This document shows, piece by piece, positions 23,541 to 36,890 of a stretch of 64,000 bases of DNA. The stretch is from Gnetum montanum. Its lineage: Eukaryota > Streptophyta > Gnetopsida > Gnetales > Gnetaceae. Numbering within the stretch: the first letter of the stretch is position 1; each line of letters opens with the position of its first letter. The notes under the pieces are model-generated. The model had not been told where the DNA came from. It was given only the letters and a program-made list of their open reading frames with translations, and did not search any database. The position numbers were made by a program, and so were the translations under genes. The stretch spans positions 1 to 64,000 of the forward strand of contig MNCI01018376.1 in assembly GCA_015680685.1 (NCBI GenBank). Direction: 5' to 3'.

Positions 23541-23554
23541 CACCATGTCACATT

Positions 23555-24434
23555 TGATGAGTGGTAAGGTATCCCTATGCACAACCATATGAATCACAGA
23601 GCATTCATGGGCAATCTGGTTGAATTTCGTGGACTTTATAGTTTTCAGTGCACTAGTCTTCTAGGAAGTGAATCTTGTCTTAAGGTCATTTGTTGTCTTC
23701 CCAATTAGACTTGTGATGTACTTTGGTATGGTTAAGTGTAATTGAGGCATTTGATCTTTATCATTTTGTATTTTATGGGTTTGATGTTTAAAGAGAGATA
23801 AAGTAATTGGATTAACTAATTTACTAGTATCTAAGAAATCCTAACATAAGCATATGGTTCCACTTTTCGCACATGTCCTGAACCCACATATCCACTATTG
23901 GATTACAAAGTGCTACAAGACTAGGTGTATTAAATAATAATGCTGCTGGGCTTACTAAGTGAATACATGTTACACTCAAAGTAGTCATACTTATGTGTTT
24001 AATCTATCTAGTTTATCTTGCCTAATTGCTTCATTAGCTTAATTACTGAAAAAATTTAATAAATAATTGAAAACATTAAATGCATAAATGAAATATTTAA
24101 TCAATCTAGAGTGCTGCAAATTTTATCAAAAAGCTCATCTTTATTGTCGCACATACTATTGTGCTTAGGTATAATAATGCTTGAATAAAGATCCATACAC
24201 TTAATGACTCCTACTATGGGCACTTGGGAGAAATATTCTAACTCTCAAATGAACAAACTAAAAGAGCTTCGCTACTACTGAAATCTTGTTGCCACAAATG
24301 TGGTTGGTAGGCACATATTTATAGGCAAAAAGCGGACACTGTGTCAACGGGGCCTTGTCGATGCATGATATGAAGTGTCAATGGGGCCTTATCAACGAGG
24401 CCGCATTGATGCAGCCAGGAAATGTGACTCATCA
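23555..24434 (-). mobile_element. 3' LTR of Athila-like element B
   Basis: 880 bp, TGATGAG...CTCATCA. The TATA box (minus TATAAATA) is at 24316-24323. It is flanked on the left by ACATT (23550-23554), matched by ACATC at 37833-37837 after the other LTR, so the two LTRs belong to one insertion. On the right the minus strand reads CATGGGGGTA directly before the LTR, the polypurine tract. It is homologous throughout to 36910-37832. Confidence 0.9.
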
Positions 24435-25480
24435 TACCCCCATGACTAAATGAAAATTCATCCTTGAGTTCTCTTACAAAATTGGGAAGGTATAGAATTA
24501 TTAACTGACTTTTCACAAACAAAATAGAATAACTTGACAAAAACGAAGTGCCCAAGTGTATGGATCAACATATTAAAAAAATGATGGTGTTCATGACACA
24601 AAATTGAACACCATGATATGATTCTTCAAAATTGGATAGCACATTTCTTGATGGTGTGAATTTTGGTGGAGAAGATTAGATAGTTCCAAGTAGTGGTGGC
24701 TCCTGAGGTTCTAAGGGACCTTCACTAGCTTCATGCAAGTGTGACAATCGAGGCACTTGTGGCTATCTTGCTACTGCTACAACTTCTGGTGGGAGGCAGA
24801 AAGCATCTAGCAATGCTTTCATTTTCTTCTTCTTGCTTCTAGGATCATGCACCGTCCACGAAGCTTCGCCAATGTGGGTCAGAATGGGCACATTCCAAGG
24901 ACATAGACTTGTTGGAAAGAGCTCCTTTGCATTGATAAACCAAGAAGCAAATTGTTTGTGTTCAATGTTGAATGCTTTGACTGCATCCTTCAGCTCTTGG
25001 TAATTATTCATCCTTTTGGCTAAGTTCTTAGCAGTTGATCATTGATATGTGAATCGTGCTTTGAGAACTTTGAGTTTAGCATTTGTAGTCTGAAGCTTCT
25101 AATTAGTGTCATTATGGTGTTTGAACTCTACCTTGTATAGCAAATACAAGCTAGCCATTTTTTCTAACTATGACTGTAGTTGTTAGGTAGTTAGCATTGC
25201 GAGGTTCGCATAGTGGAGATTGTTCAACTCCATGTATTCTATCATCTCTTCTATTTACAACTTCTTTAGTTGGATCTTTATATTGTTGTATGCATCAATC
25301 CCATCAATGATGGGCTGCCAACCTTCTTTTCCTTGTTAAAGTTACTGGAGAGCTTTATTTATTTTGCCTTTGCTATTTAGATGTGCTTCTCATTTACTTC
25401 CTTTTACAAGCCAACTTGGTCTCTATAGTGATTTTTAACTCTCTTAAACATCAAAGCTTCATTTTTCCAAGCAGCAATCT

Positions 25481-26559
25481 TGATGAGACCTGAATTGCTC
25501 ATAGTGCTGATAGTCGTGATATCACAGCCCTGTTGTATCAGTTGCTGGGATATCACCACCCTGTTGTATCATATCAGTTGCCGTGATATCACCACCCTAT
25601 TGTATTAGAGTCGCGATATCGCAAGGGCCGTGATATCGCGTACGCGATATCGCGTCCGATGCGATATCGTAGTCAGCTGTCATGTCTATAAATAAGAGGC
25701 GGCTCTCCCTCATTTCACATCCCAGTTTTTGTGTAGTGAAGCTCTGGCAGTTTGATCCCTCCAGAGTTAGAATTTTTCCCGTGTCTGCCCGCAGTGTGGT
25801 GAATGTGATTGTACGGTGTCTTTATTCGAGTGTGCCGTACTTGGACACGCACATGACCGGCAATAAAGATCGAGATTACTTCATCATTGCAGCATTCACT
25901 TAGTTTATTTATTGTTATTTATTTCATGTTATTTATTGCTTTCATAGCGCGGTGTAAGTACGACTTAACTACGAGCATCTACGGGTGTGTACGGCTAGTT
26001 AAGGAATCGGTTACTCATCGCGATTAGTTTCTCACCCTTAAACTCCTAGAAGCGGAACGAGTACGACTTGATTACGAGCATTTAAGTGTGACTGCTTGGT
26101 AGCCCAGTGGTGTAGCTAGGGGGATCTACGCTTGGTAACCCAGTGGCGTATTTGGGGTCTGCGCTTGGTAATCCCAGTGGCGTACCTAGGCCTATGCTTG
26201 GTAGTCCTAGTGGCAGTCATGCACGAAGTCCAAGATGTGTACGGTTGATCAAGGAATCGGTTGCTCGTCACACTTAGGCTAGATTAGATTTTCTTACCTT
26301 TTCCTCTTAGCTTAGAATTAGTTAATATTATTTTCCACTGCCATCAGGAGTAGCATTAGAATTAGAACACATCATACACCTCATCTAGAATAAACCATTT
26401 GTGACATATGCAAAACTAGTCTAGGTGGGAAGACAGCGAACTGCGACCTAAGGCTAACTATCTAGGTGCCACAACTAGTCCATCTGCGGAGTTTGACTGG
26501 ATCGCGCGTGCGACGCTCGTTTCGTATGGTTGAGTGTAGGGGTACCTCACCACTCATCA
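25481..26559 (+). mobile_element. solo LTR of an Athila-like element
   Basis: 1079 bp, starts TGATGAG and ends CTCATCA. It is flanked by a perfect 5-bp duplication AATCT (25476-25480 and 26560-26564), so it is a clean insertion that lost its internal part by LTR-LTR recombination. It lies opposite in strand to its host element B. The TATA box (TATAAATAAG) is at 25687-25696, preceded by GATATC palindromes. The 3' end GGGGTACCTCACCACTCATC is shared with D and C. Confidence 0.95.
25510..25680. repeat. palindrome cluster with perfect 20-bp GATATCGCGTACGCGATATC
   Basis: The perfect palindrome lies near 25634-25653, with further GTGATATC(A/G)C and GCGATATCG copies either side, ending just before the TATA box at 25687. 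It is the best-preserved copy of the cluster found in the related LTRs. Confidence 0.85.
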
Positions 26560-28600
26560 AATCTCAATAGTAGATTTTTGGCATAAGGCATGAACTTCTT
26601 CCATCAACAGATTCCAATTTTTTGTGGCTAATTTCCTTAATTCTATATCCACCCTAGCTAGCTACTCTTGTTGTTGATGAATGAATTCTTGCATTTTTTC
26701 CTTTTTGGCATCAACATTATGCAGGTGATGATTTTCTGTGGTCAATGCTTTGTTCTCTTGATGCATTTGAACCAAGTCCTTTTGAACTGAATATGTTCAC
26801 CTCTACTATAGACTAGTTGAAGATGGCCATCACTACTTCCTCCTCAATCTTCTTAAGTCGTTCTTCAAGCTATTGGAAAGCTTCATATTTGGTTATTATC
26901 AAGCTGAGGAGTGCAAGATCAGTAAGATGGGCATGTAATTCGACAACCTTTGTAGCCAAGTGTTGATTTTGTGCTTGAGCCATTTTGAGTTACCCCTCTA
27001 AGATGATGCATTTTCCCCTTGCTTCTAGAAACTCCAACTAGGTTGCAGTGATGTTATTTCAGAAATCAAAGGTATCCAGAATTGGTTGCCCAGTCCCCAC
27101 TAGTTGATCTAGTAATTCTTCATGTTGGGCTGCATTCAACTTTTCACTAATTGTGCTTATGGACATCTACACATCTCAAAGTGCAAATACATCTGTATAG
27201 ACATTGTAGGTGCATTGAGTGCTTCAACGATGTGGTCAGCAACTACCTCAGCTGCAGGCTCTTACCCTTGGTACTGTATCACCAGTATAGTGGCCTCTTC
27301 ACCTTCCTCCAAATGCATCAAGAAGGAGGCAGCATTCCTAGAGATTTCTAGGAATAAATGGTATTGTAATAATGACACTGTCACCTCTCGAGCATTGGGA
27401 TTAGACCTCATGGGGAACTACATTTTTTGAGCAGTGAATATTGGTCCACCCCTTTGCATCTGGCTGATTGTTCAAGCCACCTCATTAAGGTGACCCATTA
27501 CTGGTCAATATACAGATGAGTCCACATTACTCATCCCTACACGCTGCTCTTTTCCATGTAAGAGCTGCTCTTGGATTTTGAGCTAGTGCTCAATGGCTAC
27601 ATAGGCCTCTAACATTGTTTCTTGAGTAGGCAGTGAAGGTGGTGACTACTTTTCTTTTTTAGTTGTGGTGGGTGTCTTTTCTTTCATGATTTCATACCAT
27701 GAAGCCAAAGGAGCATGTATAATTGTGCCGTTGGCATAGCAGATGATTCTTGTCCTTTTGCAAATTTTTTGGATGAGGCATGGAAAGGGCAAGGCTTTTC
27801 TTCCACGTTCATTTTCCTTGAAACGCTTTTCAATCTCCAAATAGATTAGTTGTGAAAGGTTTATAGGAAATCTTTCGTTTAGAGCATGCGATACATGCTC
27901 TGGCGGAAAAGGAGGTCATCTTACTAGGCCTCACCATTAGATTGAGGTGATGAGCTATAATTTGAAAGTAGATGCATTCCATTGGTGTGAGCACGCCGTA
28001 TTCCTTATAGTTGACCCTGTAACACCGTTGAGTCCACTCCTTTTTGGCCTTAGGATTACCTTTTTTTGAGAGCTCTACCAACTGTGTTCTAATATTAGGC
28101 AACCCCAGTGCCTATGCAATAGCCTTGGTCAAGTAGGACACTTGAATATCTTTGGTTTTTATTGTGGACTCCTACCTTCTATTGTTCTAGAAGAGATATG
28201 TCTCTCCCAGGTACCATTCCCCACTAAATGTGATGATTGGCCACATGGAAGAGATTTCCAATTATGTTTTGACTTCTGCTAGAGCTTTCTCTAGAAATGG
28301 ACCAAAGTTTATTTCTTAGAGAATTGAGCATTAAGTCTCTTGGGACTTGATGATGTCAAGGCAAGTTTGAGTGAAAGTGACTTCAAGCCTTGGCACAGGT
28401 CTTGGTGCTTTCCCTCATTGTGATTACTTTGTTGGCACTTCTTCTTCTAGAATTTGTCGAACATATTCCACTTCAGGCTTCTCATGAAGAGATATCATTG
28501 CATGGGTAGCCTCTGGTGATTCTTGGGCTTGCTCTTATTGGCCCCTTCCAACTTTGGCCATTTCTTCCTTGGTTGAGAGGGTTCTCCTTCCTACGGGCAT

Positions 28601-30650
28601 TTTGGTCTTAGTGCCATTTGTAATCACAATAAGATCATGGGTTCGAAATTATTGTGTAATATGAAATAATTGGGATACCTTTATCTCTTTAGGATAGTTA
28701 CACTTGGCTAGGTTGTGATTATGGCTCATTTAATTACTCCAATCATTATTTTATTTATGTGTTATTATTAATAAATCATCTTAGAGGTTATTAAAAGGGT
28801 GGTTAACTCTCAAAAAAAACTGATGTTTGTGTATTGATAAGGTTATTAACCCTTTGGAGGAGTTAGAAAAATTTTCAAAAATTTCATTGGATACCTTAAG
28901 GTTTTCAGCCCCCATGATAAAGAGCTTACCTTTGGTAACTGCAGGATCAAAGAACAGAGTGATTTGGACAAACGATTTGGAAGTTAAGGGCTATGGAAGG
29001 TTTTGGGCTCTAAAAATGGAAAAAAATCCTTGTGTGTTATGAGGAAAATGATAAAAATTTCAAAGTTTATGGTGGTATATATAGCATTTTTGCATTGTGT
29101 CAATGAGGCCTTGTCGATGTAGCTATTGATCACCATAGATGATTGTTGACTTTGTTCAAACTTGTAAAATACAAGTAGTTTTTGAATGAAATTGGGATCA
29201 AATAAAAGCTTAAAAGGCCAAGAATAGTATGAAAATATGAGAAGAGGGTGTTGGAGCTCATAAATTTGGAAAATGCAGAAAAATGATTTGAGGGATGAAT
29301 GAAATAAAAGGTTAAGGAGCACTAAGCAAAATACACAATGGAATATGTGAAAGATAGGATTGTAGCAATGTCTAAGGTAAGGAACCAAACTAACCAAACT
29401 AAGAGCTATGCAAGTGGGTCCTCCTCATAGTAGGCTCATGCCCTTGTTGCCCTTGCATAACCTCAACTGAGGAGTCTGTGTGTCCCATAGTTGACTAATG
29501 GTCATGAAAAGTTAAGGACCAACCTAAAAGAATCTATCCAAGAATTCAAACCCATCAGATCAAGACATAAGGCATAACATAAAACCTAGAAGTGAGGTGA
29601 GTTATGGTAGCATGGATGGATAATAGAGAAGGTGGAATGGAATTTCGAATTAAGGTCATAAGAAGTTCCTTGTGGAATTTGTGCTTAAAATGACTTGAGA
29701 GGATCCATTCTTAGTCTAGACCAAAACCTGTTGCTTTTAGTGACTTTGCATCACCACTTTAAGATTGGTCCACCTACATGAGACATGAGAGTGCTTCTAC
29801 AAAACAACAACCATTTCATAAAGAGAAGGAAAGAGAGAAGTAGGAAGTGAGAGAGGGCCTTAGTTAGAGGGGACCTTCAGGCATGGGTGCATGTCTTTCT
29901 AGTCCCATAGCTAGTGCTTGTAGTCCATTTATTTGTCTAAGGGATGTGCTGTGAATTTCCATCATGTTTTTTTTTGAATTTTGGATGGGAACCACACCAT
30001 GCAAAGACTTATTTGACTTCCTATTAGTGGTTGAAATGGAATGGTAAGAAGTTTGTGAAAAACACTCAAGCAGTCAAGTAAGTAGAAGAGTACAAAGAGT
30101 ATTGAGTCTCCTTGAAGTCACACCCTTTACAAACCTTTGAATCCTTTCTAATTCCAAGTTGAAAAACTACCAAGGTCATTGATTGATTAAAAGTTTTTTT
30201 AATGGAAGGGACTCCAAATTCCCAGAACAAGGAAAACCATAGAGTTTATTGGATAGGAAGATGATGTGGACTCACTGCCTGTTTCATAAAAAATAAACCA
30301 TGTCATAGTCATTAGACATCAAAATTCAAAAATAGAAACTAGACATTGATAATCACAACATTAAGCACAAACCATCATTAGTAAATAGCAACAGTGGTAT
30401 TGTGTCCTATGGCAATAAAGCTCTTTTATTAGAAAAAATGATGAAAAGTCACACTTAAACAAAAAAAAATAAAGTAAAATATATAAGAAGATGTAAAATA
30501 ATCAAGAAAGGTTCAAAGGTATTAACTATGGTGGAAAATTAGAAAAATTTGAAAATTAAAAATCAAAAATAAAAAATTTGTAAAATAAATAACTTGTAAA
30601 ATAAAAAACATGGAAAATAAAAAATAGAAAAATGAGCCATATGGATTATT
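28601..30650. other. spacer of element B between pol and the env-position ORF
   Basis: No gene supported. Two blocks (near 29411-29470 and 29875-29905) match element C at 57846-57905 and 58365-58395, so the spacer is ancestral to both. An A-rich tract runs from about 30400 to 30640. A U3-like promoter candidate lies at 29076-29120. Confidence 0.6.
29076..29120 (-). promoter_or_regulatory. candidate internal promoter before the env-position ORF
   Basis: In the minus sense CATCGACAAGGCCTCATTGA is followed about 20 bp later by CTATATATACC. The same GATGAGGCCTCAT-type motif precedes the TATA box in element B's own LTRs (37700-37805, 24330-24420). The ORF starts about 480 bp downstream. This could be a subgenomic promoter or a chance or copied U3 fragment. 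Confidence 0.35.
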
Positions 30651-30654
30651 AGCA

Positions 30655-31960
30655 TGGATGGCCATTTGCCCCATGATTGAGTTGGAAGGAGGAGATCTGA
30701 AAAATGGAACGTGGTTGTCCATCCGTCAAGGTGGTAGTTGCACTGGCTTGTCTTGGTTTGAGAAAAGGTTTTACTTATGGGATGTTGATCAATTTCTTTT
30801 TATTTGGGCTTTTAGACTTGTAGATCAACATGGTCCTCAAGGGAAAGGTTTTATCAATTATATAAGGTCCCTCTCACAATGTTTGAAATTTTACCTTTTG
30901 GGGTACATGTGGGGTTCCAATAGAGAACCATATCTCTTGGTTGAAGTTTTACTTTTCTTATTCTAAGGTCATGACACTGCTTGTTGAATGCCTTGTGCAC
31001 CTCGTTCAAAGATAGGACCACTAATCAATTTTCATCTAGCACATTAAAGTTGATTAATCTTTCTTTATGTGCTAGACTTAGGTCAAGATCCAGATCATAG
31101 GCTATTGAGAGTGTATGAAGCTTAGATTGAATTGAGAGCATTGAAAGTTTTCCGTATACCAACTCATAGGGAGAGCAGCCAATATGAAGTTTCCATGTTA
31201 AATGGTAAGCCTAGAGGGCATCGTTAAGCTTTGTACTCTAATATTTTCTATATTTGCTAATGGTCCGTGTTAGTATTTTTGTGATCTCCCAGTTGGTACC
31301 TCTACTTGAGAATTGGCTTAGGGGTGATAGGGTGTTGTTAATTTATGTTCAACCCCAAGCATTGCATTAACTTTCTAAAAGTAGCACCTATGAAATGAGT
31401 TCCATTATTAGAAATTAGTGAACGTGGCACCTTAAATCTATTTACAATATTTTGTTATATAAATCTAGCAGTAGTGGATGATGTACAATAAGTAATGGCT
31501 ATTGCTTCAGCACATTTTGTCCAATAGTCAACTACTATGATAATATATGCTTTTTCATTGGACATGGGTGTGATGGGATCCATGAAGTCAATGTCACATA
31601 TGTCAAAAGGTTCCAGTGGCTGAATCCACTATTGAGGACCTTCCATTCGAGCGGTCATCCTCCCATCTCATTGAAAACATTCATAAGATTGGACAAATTG
31701 GTGGGCATCCTTGAAGGTTGTAGGCCAATAATATCCTACCATTAGGATTTTTATGGTCATGCATCTCCCTGCATAGTGGCCTTCACAAGGTCCTTCATGA
31801 GAATCCTGGAGAACACATAGTTGATCTTCATTAGGGATACACCAATGAATTAGGCCATCGATGCAAACCTTGTAACTATGTTCATTGATTTCCATGAAAT
31901 ATTTGGGCCAATGGAGAAATTGTTGCCTCTTTATAAAGTCAAGATCTTGTGGCATCTTTT
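30655..31960 (-). pseudogene. integrase of element B
   Basis: Open at 31955-31668 with the zinc-binding region HEGPCEGHYAGR, VGYYWPTTFKDAHQF and SYECFQ, the arrangement of Athila-type integrase. The core (DFMDPITP-type region, 31640-31400) and C-terminal part run on to about 30655 with multiple stops and frameshifts. Confidence 0.8.
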
Positions 31961-33430
31961 GAGTAAGAAGATATGTGAGGATGCCATTATACTAGGTTGT
32001 TTTTATGGGCGTTTGATCAATTAGTGCTCCTATAAAGAGCAATTTGTTTAGAAATTTATTAAAGAGTGGGATCTCCTCCTCTTTATTATTCCATCTTAAG
32101 CGAGAAAGGTGGTTCGCAACCATATTTTTGGTCCCTTTCTGATCTAACATCATGAGATTGAATTCTTGTAAGATCATGAGCCATCGTATGATATTAGGTC
32201 TCACCGTCGGCTTGTTCATGAGGAAGTGGATTGCACTGTGGTCCGTGTGCATAAATACTTTGTAGCTAACCACATAATGCCTAAACTTTTCAAGAGTATA
32301 CACCACGACCATTAGTTTTTTTTCCATGGTGGTGTAATTTAATTGTGCTCCCACAATGCTTTGGCTTGCATAGTGGATGTAGTATGCACGTTTCTTATCA
32401 TCCATTTACATGAGCACTACTCCCAAGGCATAGTTAGATGCATTCGTCATGATATGGAAGGGTATGGACCAGTTTGGTACTTGTAGGATTGGTTTTTCTA
32501 CGACTTTCTCCTTTAACTATTAGAATGCATGATCACATTCCTTAGTCCAAATGAAAGATGCATCTTTCTTTGTAAGCTACACCAATAGTTTTATGATCTT
32601 AGAGAAATTCTCTATGAATCGTTGGTAGTAGCCAATGTGTCCAAGGAATGACCAAACATCTTTAATTGTCTCTAGCTAGTGTGTTATTCCTTGGATGATA
32701 CTTATCTTTTCTGGATCTACCTCAATCCATGCTTGAGTGATTCTATGCCCCAGTACAATGCCTTCTTGGACAATGAGATTGCTCTTTTGCTAGTTGAGCC
32801 GCAGATTTGCTTAAACACATCTCTTTATTACTTGCTTAAGGTGGTCTAAGGCTTACTCAAATGTAGCTCCATAGGTGGAAAAGTCATCCATGAAAACTTC
32901 CACAATGTTACTGATCTACTGTTGGAAAATACTAAGGACTAGGCATTAAAATGTTGTAGAGGCATTGCACAGATCAAATGACATCTTACAATATGCAAAA
33001 GTCCCTAAGGGATTTGTGAATGTTGTCGTGGCCTAATCTTCTGGTGCAATTTGGATTTGGTTATAGCCACTATAACCATCCAAGAAGCTATAATAACAAT
33101 GCCCAGATATGGTGTCGAAAACTTGATCCACAAATGGTAATGGAAAATGATCTTTAAATGTTGCCATATTCAAGAGCTTGAAGTCAATGTAGACCCACCA
33201 TTTTCCACCTTTCTTCAACATAATTATGAGTGGGCTAACCCACTCACTATCCACGATGGGATAGATGAACCTTTCCTTGAGGAGTTATTCAATTTCCTCC
33301 TTGACGATCTACTTCAATTTGGGGTTTATCCACCTCTGTAGCTATCTTCTAGGCTTCATGGCTGGGTCAATGTAAATGCAATGTTAGCATATCCTTGGAT
33401 CAATTCTTGTTAGCTCAGAATATGACCAAG
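31961..33430 (-). pseudogene. reverse transcriptase and RNase H of element B
   Basis: RT: SEWVSPLIIMLKKGGKWW, DHFPLPFVDQV and FLDGYSGYNQI at 33254-33033. The catalytic site reads FMDDF near 32885, where Y-x-D-D is usual. RNase H at 32405-31992 has YYIHYASQSIVGAQLNY, EKFRHYVV, TDHSAI and NMVANHLSRL, close to the Athila arrangement. There is no second RNase H, unlike elements A and F. Stops and frameshifts throughout. Confidence 0.88.
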
Positions 33431-36400
33431 AAAAAGCTATTGGTCATTTATTAACCACTTTTAGTAACTTTTCTTTTTGTTTAGGAGCAAGTTTGACATT
33501 AATTATGATTGGTTTACCATTATTTAAAAATGCATATTCCATGGTAGTTGTTAAAGTTTTTAGCTCTTGGGGCTCCTGCTTGAAGTTATCAAGGATTTCC
33601 AACTCTCTATAGAAAGTATCATCATCTTCATTAGAGAGTTAGGGATGAACTTATTCAAGTTTATCCATGCCTTCAACATAAGCACATGTTAGGCTCTCAG
33701 TTGGTTCCATGCATAATGTGTTGCTATTTGAGTCAGCTATTAGCCACTAAGTGGCCTCCTATTTTGTGGCTGCTATGTATAGACATCTTTGAATATTGAT
33801 TTCTTATGCACACTGATTGCATGCTTTAATGTATGTACTTTTGATGGACCAAATCATTTACACGCAATTGCACCTATTATTGTTGTATGTGATGCATGGA
33901 ATACACTTCTTCTCTATCTTGCCAAATTAATTTTCTTTGGAGATTTCTATAGAGAGGTCCCTTATGTCCATACATGCGTTGAATGTGCTTAACCAAGCTC
34001 TTTTCATAATGATGGGGAAGTCACTTTTGTAGTTATAAACTTGATTACTAGAAAATTAGTAGGATAGGACCACCCATAAACTATGGTCACAATGTCCTCT
34101 ATTAATCCCAGAGGGATAATAATTGACTAATCTACCAATTCTAGATGAATGTTACTCTTCTTGAAAGGTGATATGTTTTAGGCCTTGTACATGTCATGGG
34201 AGATGAGATTAACTCTAGAACCAGAGTCAGGAAGATCCTTACATGGCTCATGTCCAGCGATCTGCAAGTAAATGAGTGGACTTTCTGGGTCAGATCTTTT
34301 TGTGGGAAGTTTTCCAGCCTTGATCCAATCGAAAATAGCATGAGTTAGCATCATCGTATGAATTTGAGGTGGCATTTGGTGTGAAGGGCACTTGAAGGTA
34401 TTTGATGTAGAGGATAAGGGTATTGGAGATGTAGGATGATTTTCCATACTAGGTTGTGAGGGTTGGAGAGGATTGTTAGGTCAGAAGAAAGGTCTTTTTT
34501 TGGATTGATTGTCTGAACCACTTAGCTAAAAAGCTAGTTGTGAATGTACATCCCTTGTAGCATTTTGTTGTTATGGCTGTGGAGGAATGTCACCTTGCAT
34601 GGATGGAGCAAGAGGTAACTAGGTTGAAGGCAAAGGTGTGTGTGCAGACGAATGCAAAGGGTGGTATGGATATGGGTTTTCCCCTCAAGTAGATGGTGAA
34701 TGTGTTTAGTGGTACTCTGGAGGGTAATAGTGTTGCTGAAATGAGGTATGGCTTGCAAAACTTCTTAGAGAGACAAGTTACTGAACATAGTACCTATATG
34801 GATTTGGTTGCCTATATGGGTACCGTTGCCTTGGCAGTGGCATTCCCCATGATTGTGGTTAGTACCATTGTTGGTATTGTTCATAAGGTTGTGAAGGAGA
34901 TCCACTTGGGTAGTAAGCTTGTTATTGTTGGTGGAACAACCTTGGATTACCTTAAGGATAAGGTAATCGTCTAGGTGCTTACCTATGTGCTAGTTAAGGA
35001 TTCAATGTATACACCCCAGACTCTTGTAAGTGTGACACTATAGGGCAATAACCCTTTGGATGTTCGTATTGATAGATGTTACAATCAGTTTTATCATTAG
35101 AGTCGATCTCCACAACTTCCTCTACAGTGGAAACTTTGCCCTTACCTATTTGGTAGGCACATTCAGCTTCTTTTTGCCTCCTACGGTTATGATCACTATT
35201 TTTCTCTTTGGATTCTCTGGCAATCTTCATAGTAGCTTGGAATTTTTCATCCAAAGAGTTCCATAATTTATCAACCTTTATTGAAATATCATAAAAAAAT
35301 TTTGAATGGGCAAGGTTTTTCTATTCACCACTTCATTGAGTGGTGACTCCTCTTCATCACAAAATTGGACCTTCTATTTCTTGATGGAAGGATCCCTATT
35401 ATACTCTTCTACACTTTCTCTTTTTTGCAACTCACCTTCTTCTTTTGTTGCTTGCTCTATCAGCCTTTAAATTTGATGAGCTCTTAGTTCATACAATCTT
35501 CCTTGGGCATACATCCTAAGAGTTCTTCTAGTTTCTACTATGAGCCCATTTATGATGTGGTGAAGTTGTTCCCTTTGAGAATAACCATGGCCAGGGAATC
35601 TATGTAAGAGTGAATAGTATCTATCCATGGTGGAATCCAAGGGTTCATGTTTTCCTTGTTTCTAGCCTTGGATTTGCCTTCTTAGATTAGACACTCTAGA
35701 GTATGTCTAGTATTTGTCATTAAATAGCTCTAACATGGTAGTTCATTGGTGAATGGATTCTAGTTCCAAGGACCAATACTAGCTTTCAACTTCCTTAATG
35801 AGTGTCTTAGGGAAGAGTTTGAGTTTCTGCCATTTATTTGTTATGTTCTATAAGGCACAAGCATCGTGGAAATTTTGTAGATGTGTTTGTGGATCAAAGT
35901 TGTAACCCCCCTCAAATCTTGGGATATTATTCATGTCTAAGTGCTCGATCCTATTGTATTTCATATGCCTACTTGGAATTCTAATTACCTTTGCAATGTT
36001 GAGCATTCTTTGAGTCACCAACGTCAATGATGGTTTTGGTCACCCCTTCAATCTTGGTGGCCTGATGGTCATTATTGTCTTGTTGATTATCTTCACCATG
36101 ATTATCTCGATGATAGCTTCTATGAGAACCAAGAAATGAAGAGGAATGTTCAGAATTTGATGAAGAGGAAGGTGGATTGCCACCACCACTATGGTGTCTA
36201 CCACCACCTCCTCGTTCATTATGACCATCATCCTTAGGTCCCTTGCCATTGCAATGCTTGCTCGAGTCCTTGCCTTGAATATCACTCTTTCTTGAACCTA
36301 GTTTATGAATAGTGGATCATAGGTTTAGGGTCACATCCTCATCACCAATAATAGAGGGTGGAGAATTTTCATATTGAGAACCCTCAAGAGGAAGATCCAT

Positions 36401-36800
36401 ATTGTCATCTTGGTTTTAGTAGAAACAAGGGATTACTAAAGTGTTTTCCCTTTGTAAACTCATGGTACTGCTCCTGGTGTCGATCTCGCCTATGTTGTGT
36501 TTCAATGGGATGGTAGTCCTAAGTGTCATAACCATTCATAACATCTTCTTCATGAAGATTGGAGATGCCCAACTTCTGAAGAGTTTGAAGCAACATTTTG
36601 GGTATAGATTAATTGGGGGGCAAGATGATGTTGCCCTCCATATCACACCATTATAGCTGTTCATCCTGATGTAGGATGAAGGTAAAGTCCAATACATACT
36701 CATCTGGATGAGTATATACTACTTTACACTCTTGTGGAATCGATGGTTTGACATCTTCACCTTGATGGGAAGAAGAAAAAAATTTTCTTAGTAGTTTATA
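33431..36800 (-). pseudogene. gag-protease of element B
   Basis: gag begins near 36800 and shares VVYTHPDEYV with element D. A Ser/His/Gly-rich disordered region at 36300-36040 follows, then the capsid region near 35930-35500. The zinc knuckle at about 35080 reads CNIYQYEHPKGYC, where the second Cys of the CCHC seen in element C has become Tyr. The protease active site DSGSRVNLIS lies near 34235-34205. The linker to RT continues to about 33430. It is interrupted by many stops. Confidence 0.8.
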
Positions 36801-36890
36801 TGTCGTTGAGAGTGATGTTGATCTTGAGTTTGTCTAATGATATAAATAATACTCACTAATTTTAGATAGTGCATGTTTCAACAAATAAAG

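Larger units (their letters stand above)
21837..23542 (-). mobile_element. 5' LTR of element D, containing an assembly gap
   Basis: On the plus strand it begins TGATGAGTGG next to the PBS and ends at about 23542 (CCATCA). The TATA box (minus TATAAATA) is at 23420-23427. GATATC palindromes fill 23448-23535. About 995 N lie at 22330-23324. Without the gap the LTR would be close to the 0.8 kb of its relatives, but the sequence before the gap is repeated after it, so two LTR copies or overlapping contig ends are possible. Confidence 0.7.
24760..28600 (-). pseudogene. env-position ORF of element B, split by a solo LTR
   Basis: Long decayed ORF downstream of pol, about 0.9 thousand codons when the inserted LTR is discounted. 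The start is at 28600 (MPVGRR). The N-terminal module near 28300-28100 has GPF, SSMWPII and WYLGETYLF and is shared with C. The segment at 28102-27646 holds CIYFQIIAHHLNL, RKALPFPCLIQKIC and IHAPLASWYEI. The middle looks coiled-coil rich, and the C-terminal part is at 25011-24763. Athila elements carry an 'env-like' ORF here, but I see no clear membrane segments and do not call it an envelope. There are many stops. Confidence 0.6.

Noticed and set aside
24760-28600. Envelope glycoprotein
   Set aside because: The position fits Athila env-like ORFs, but I see no signal peptide or clear transmembrane segments in the readable parts.
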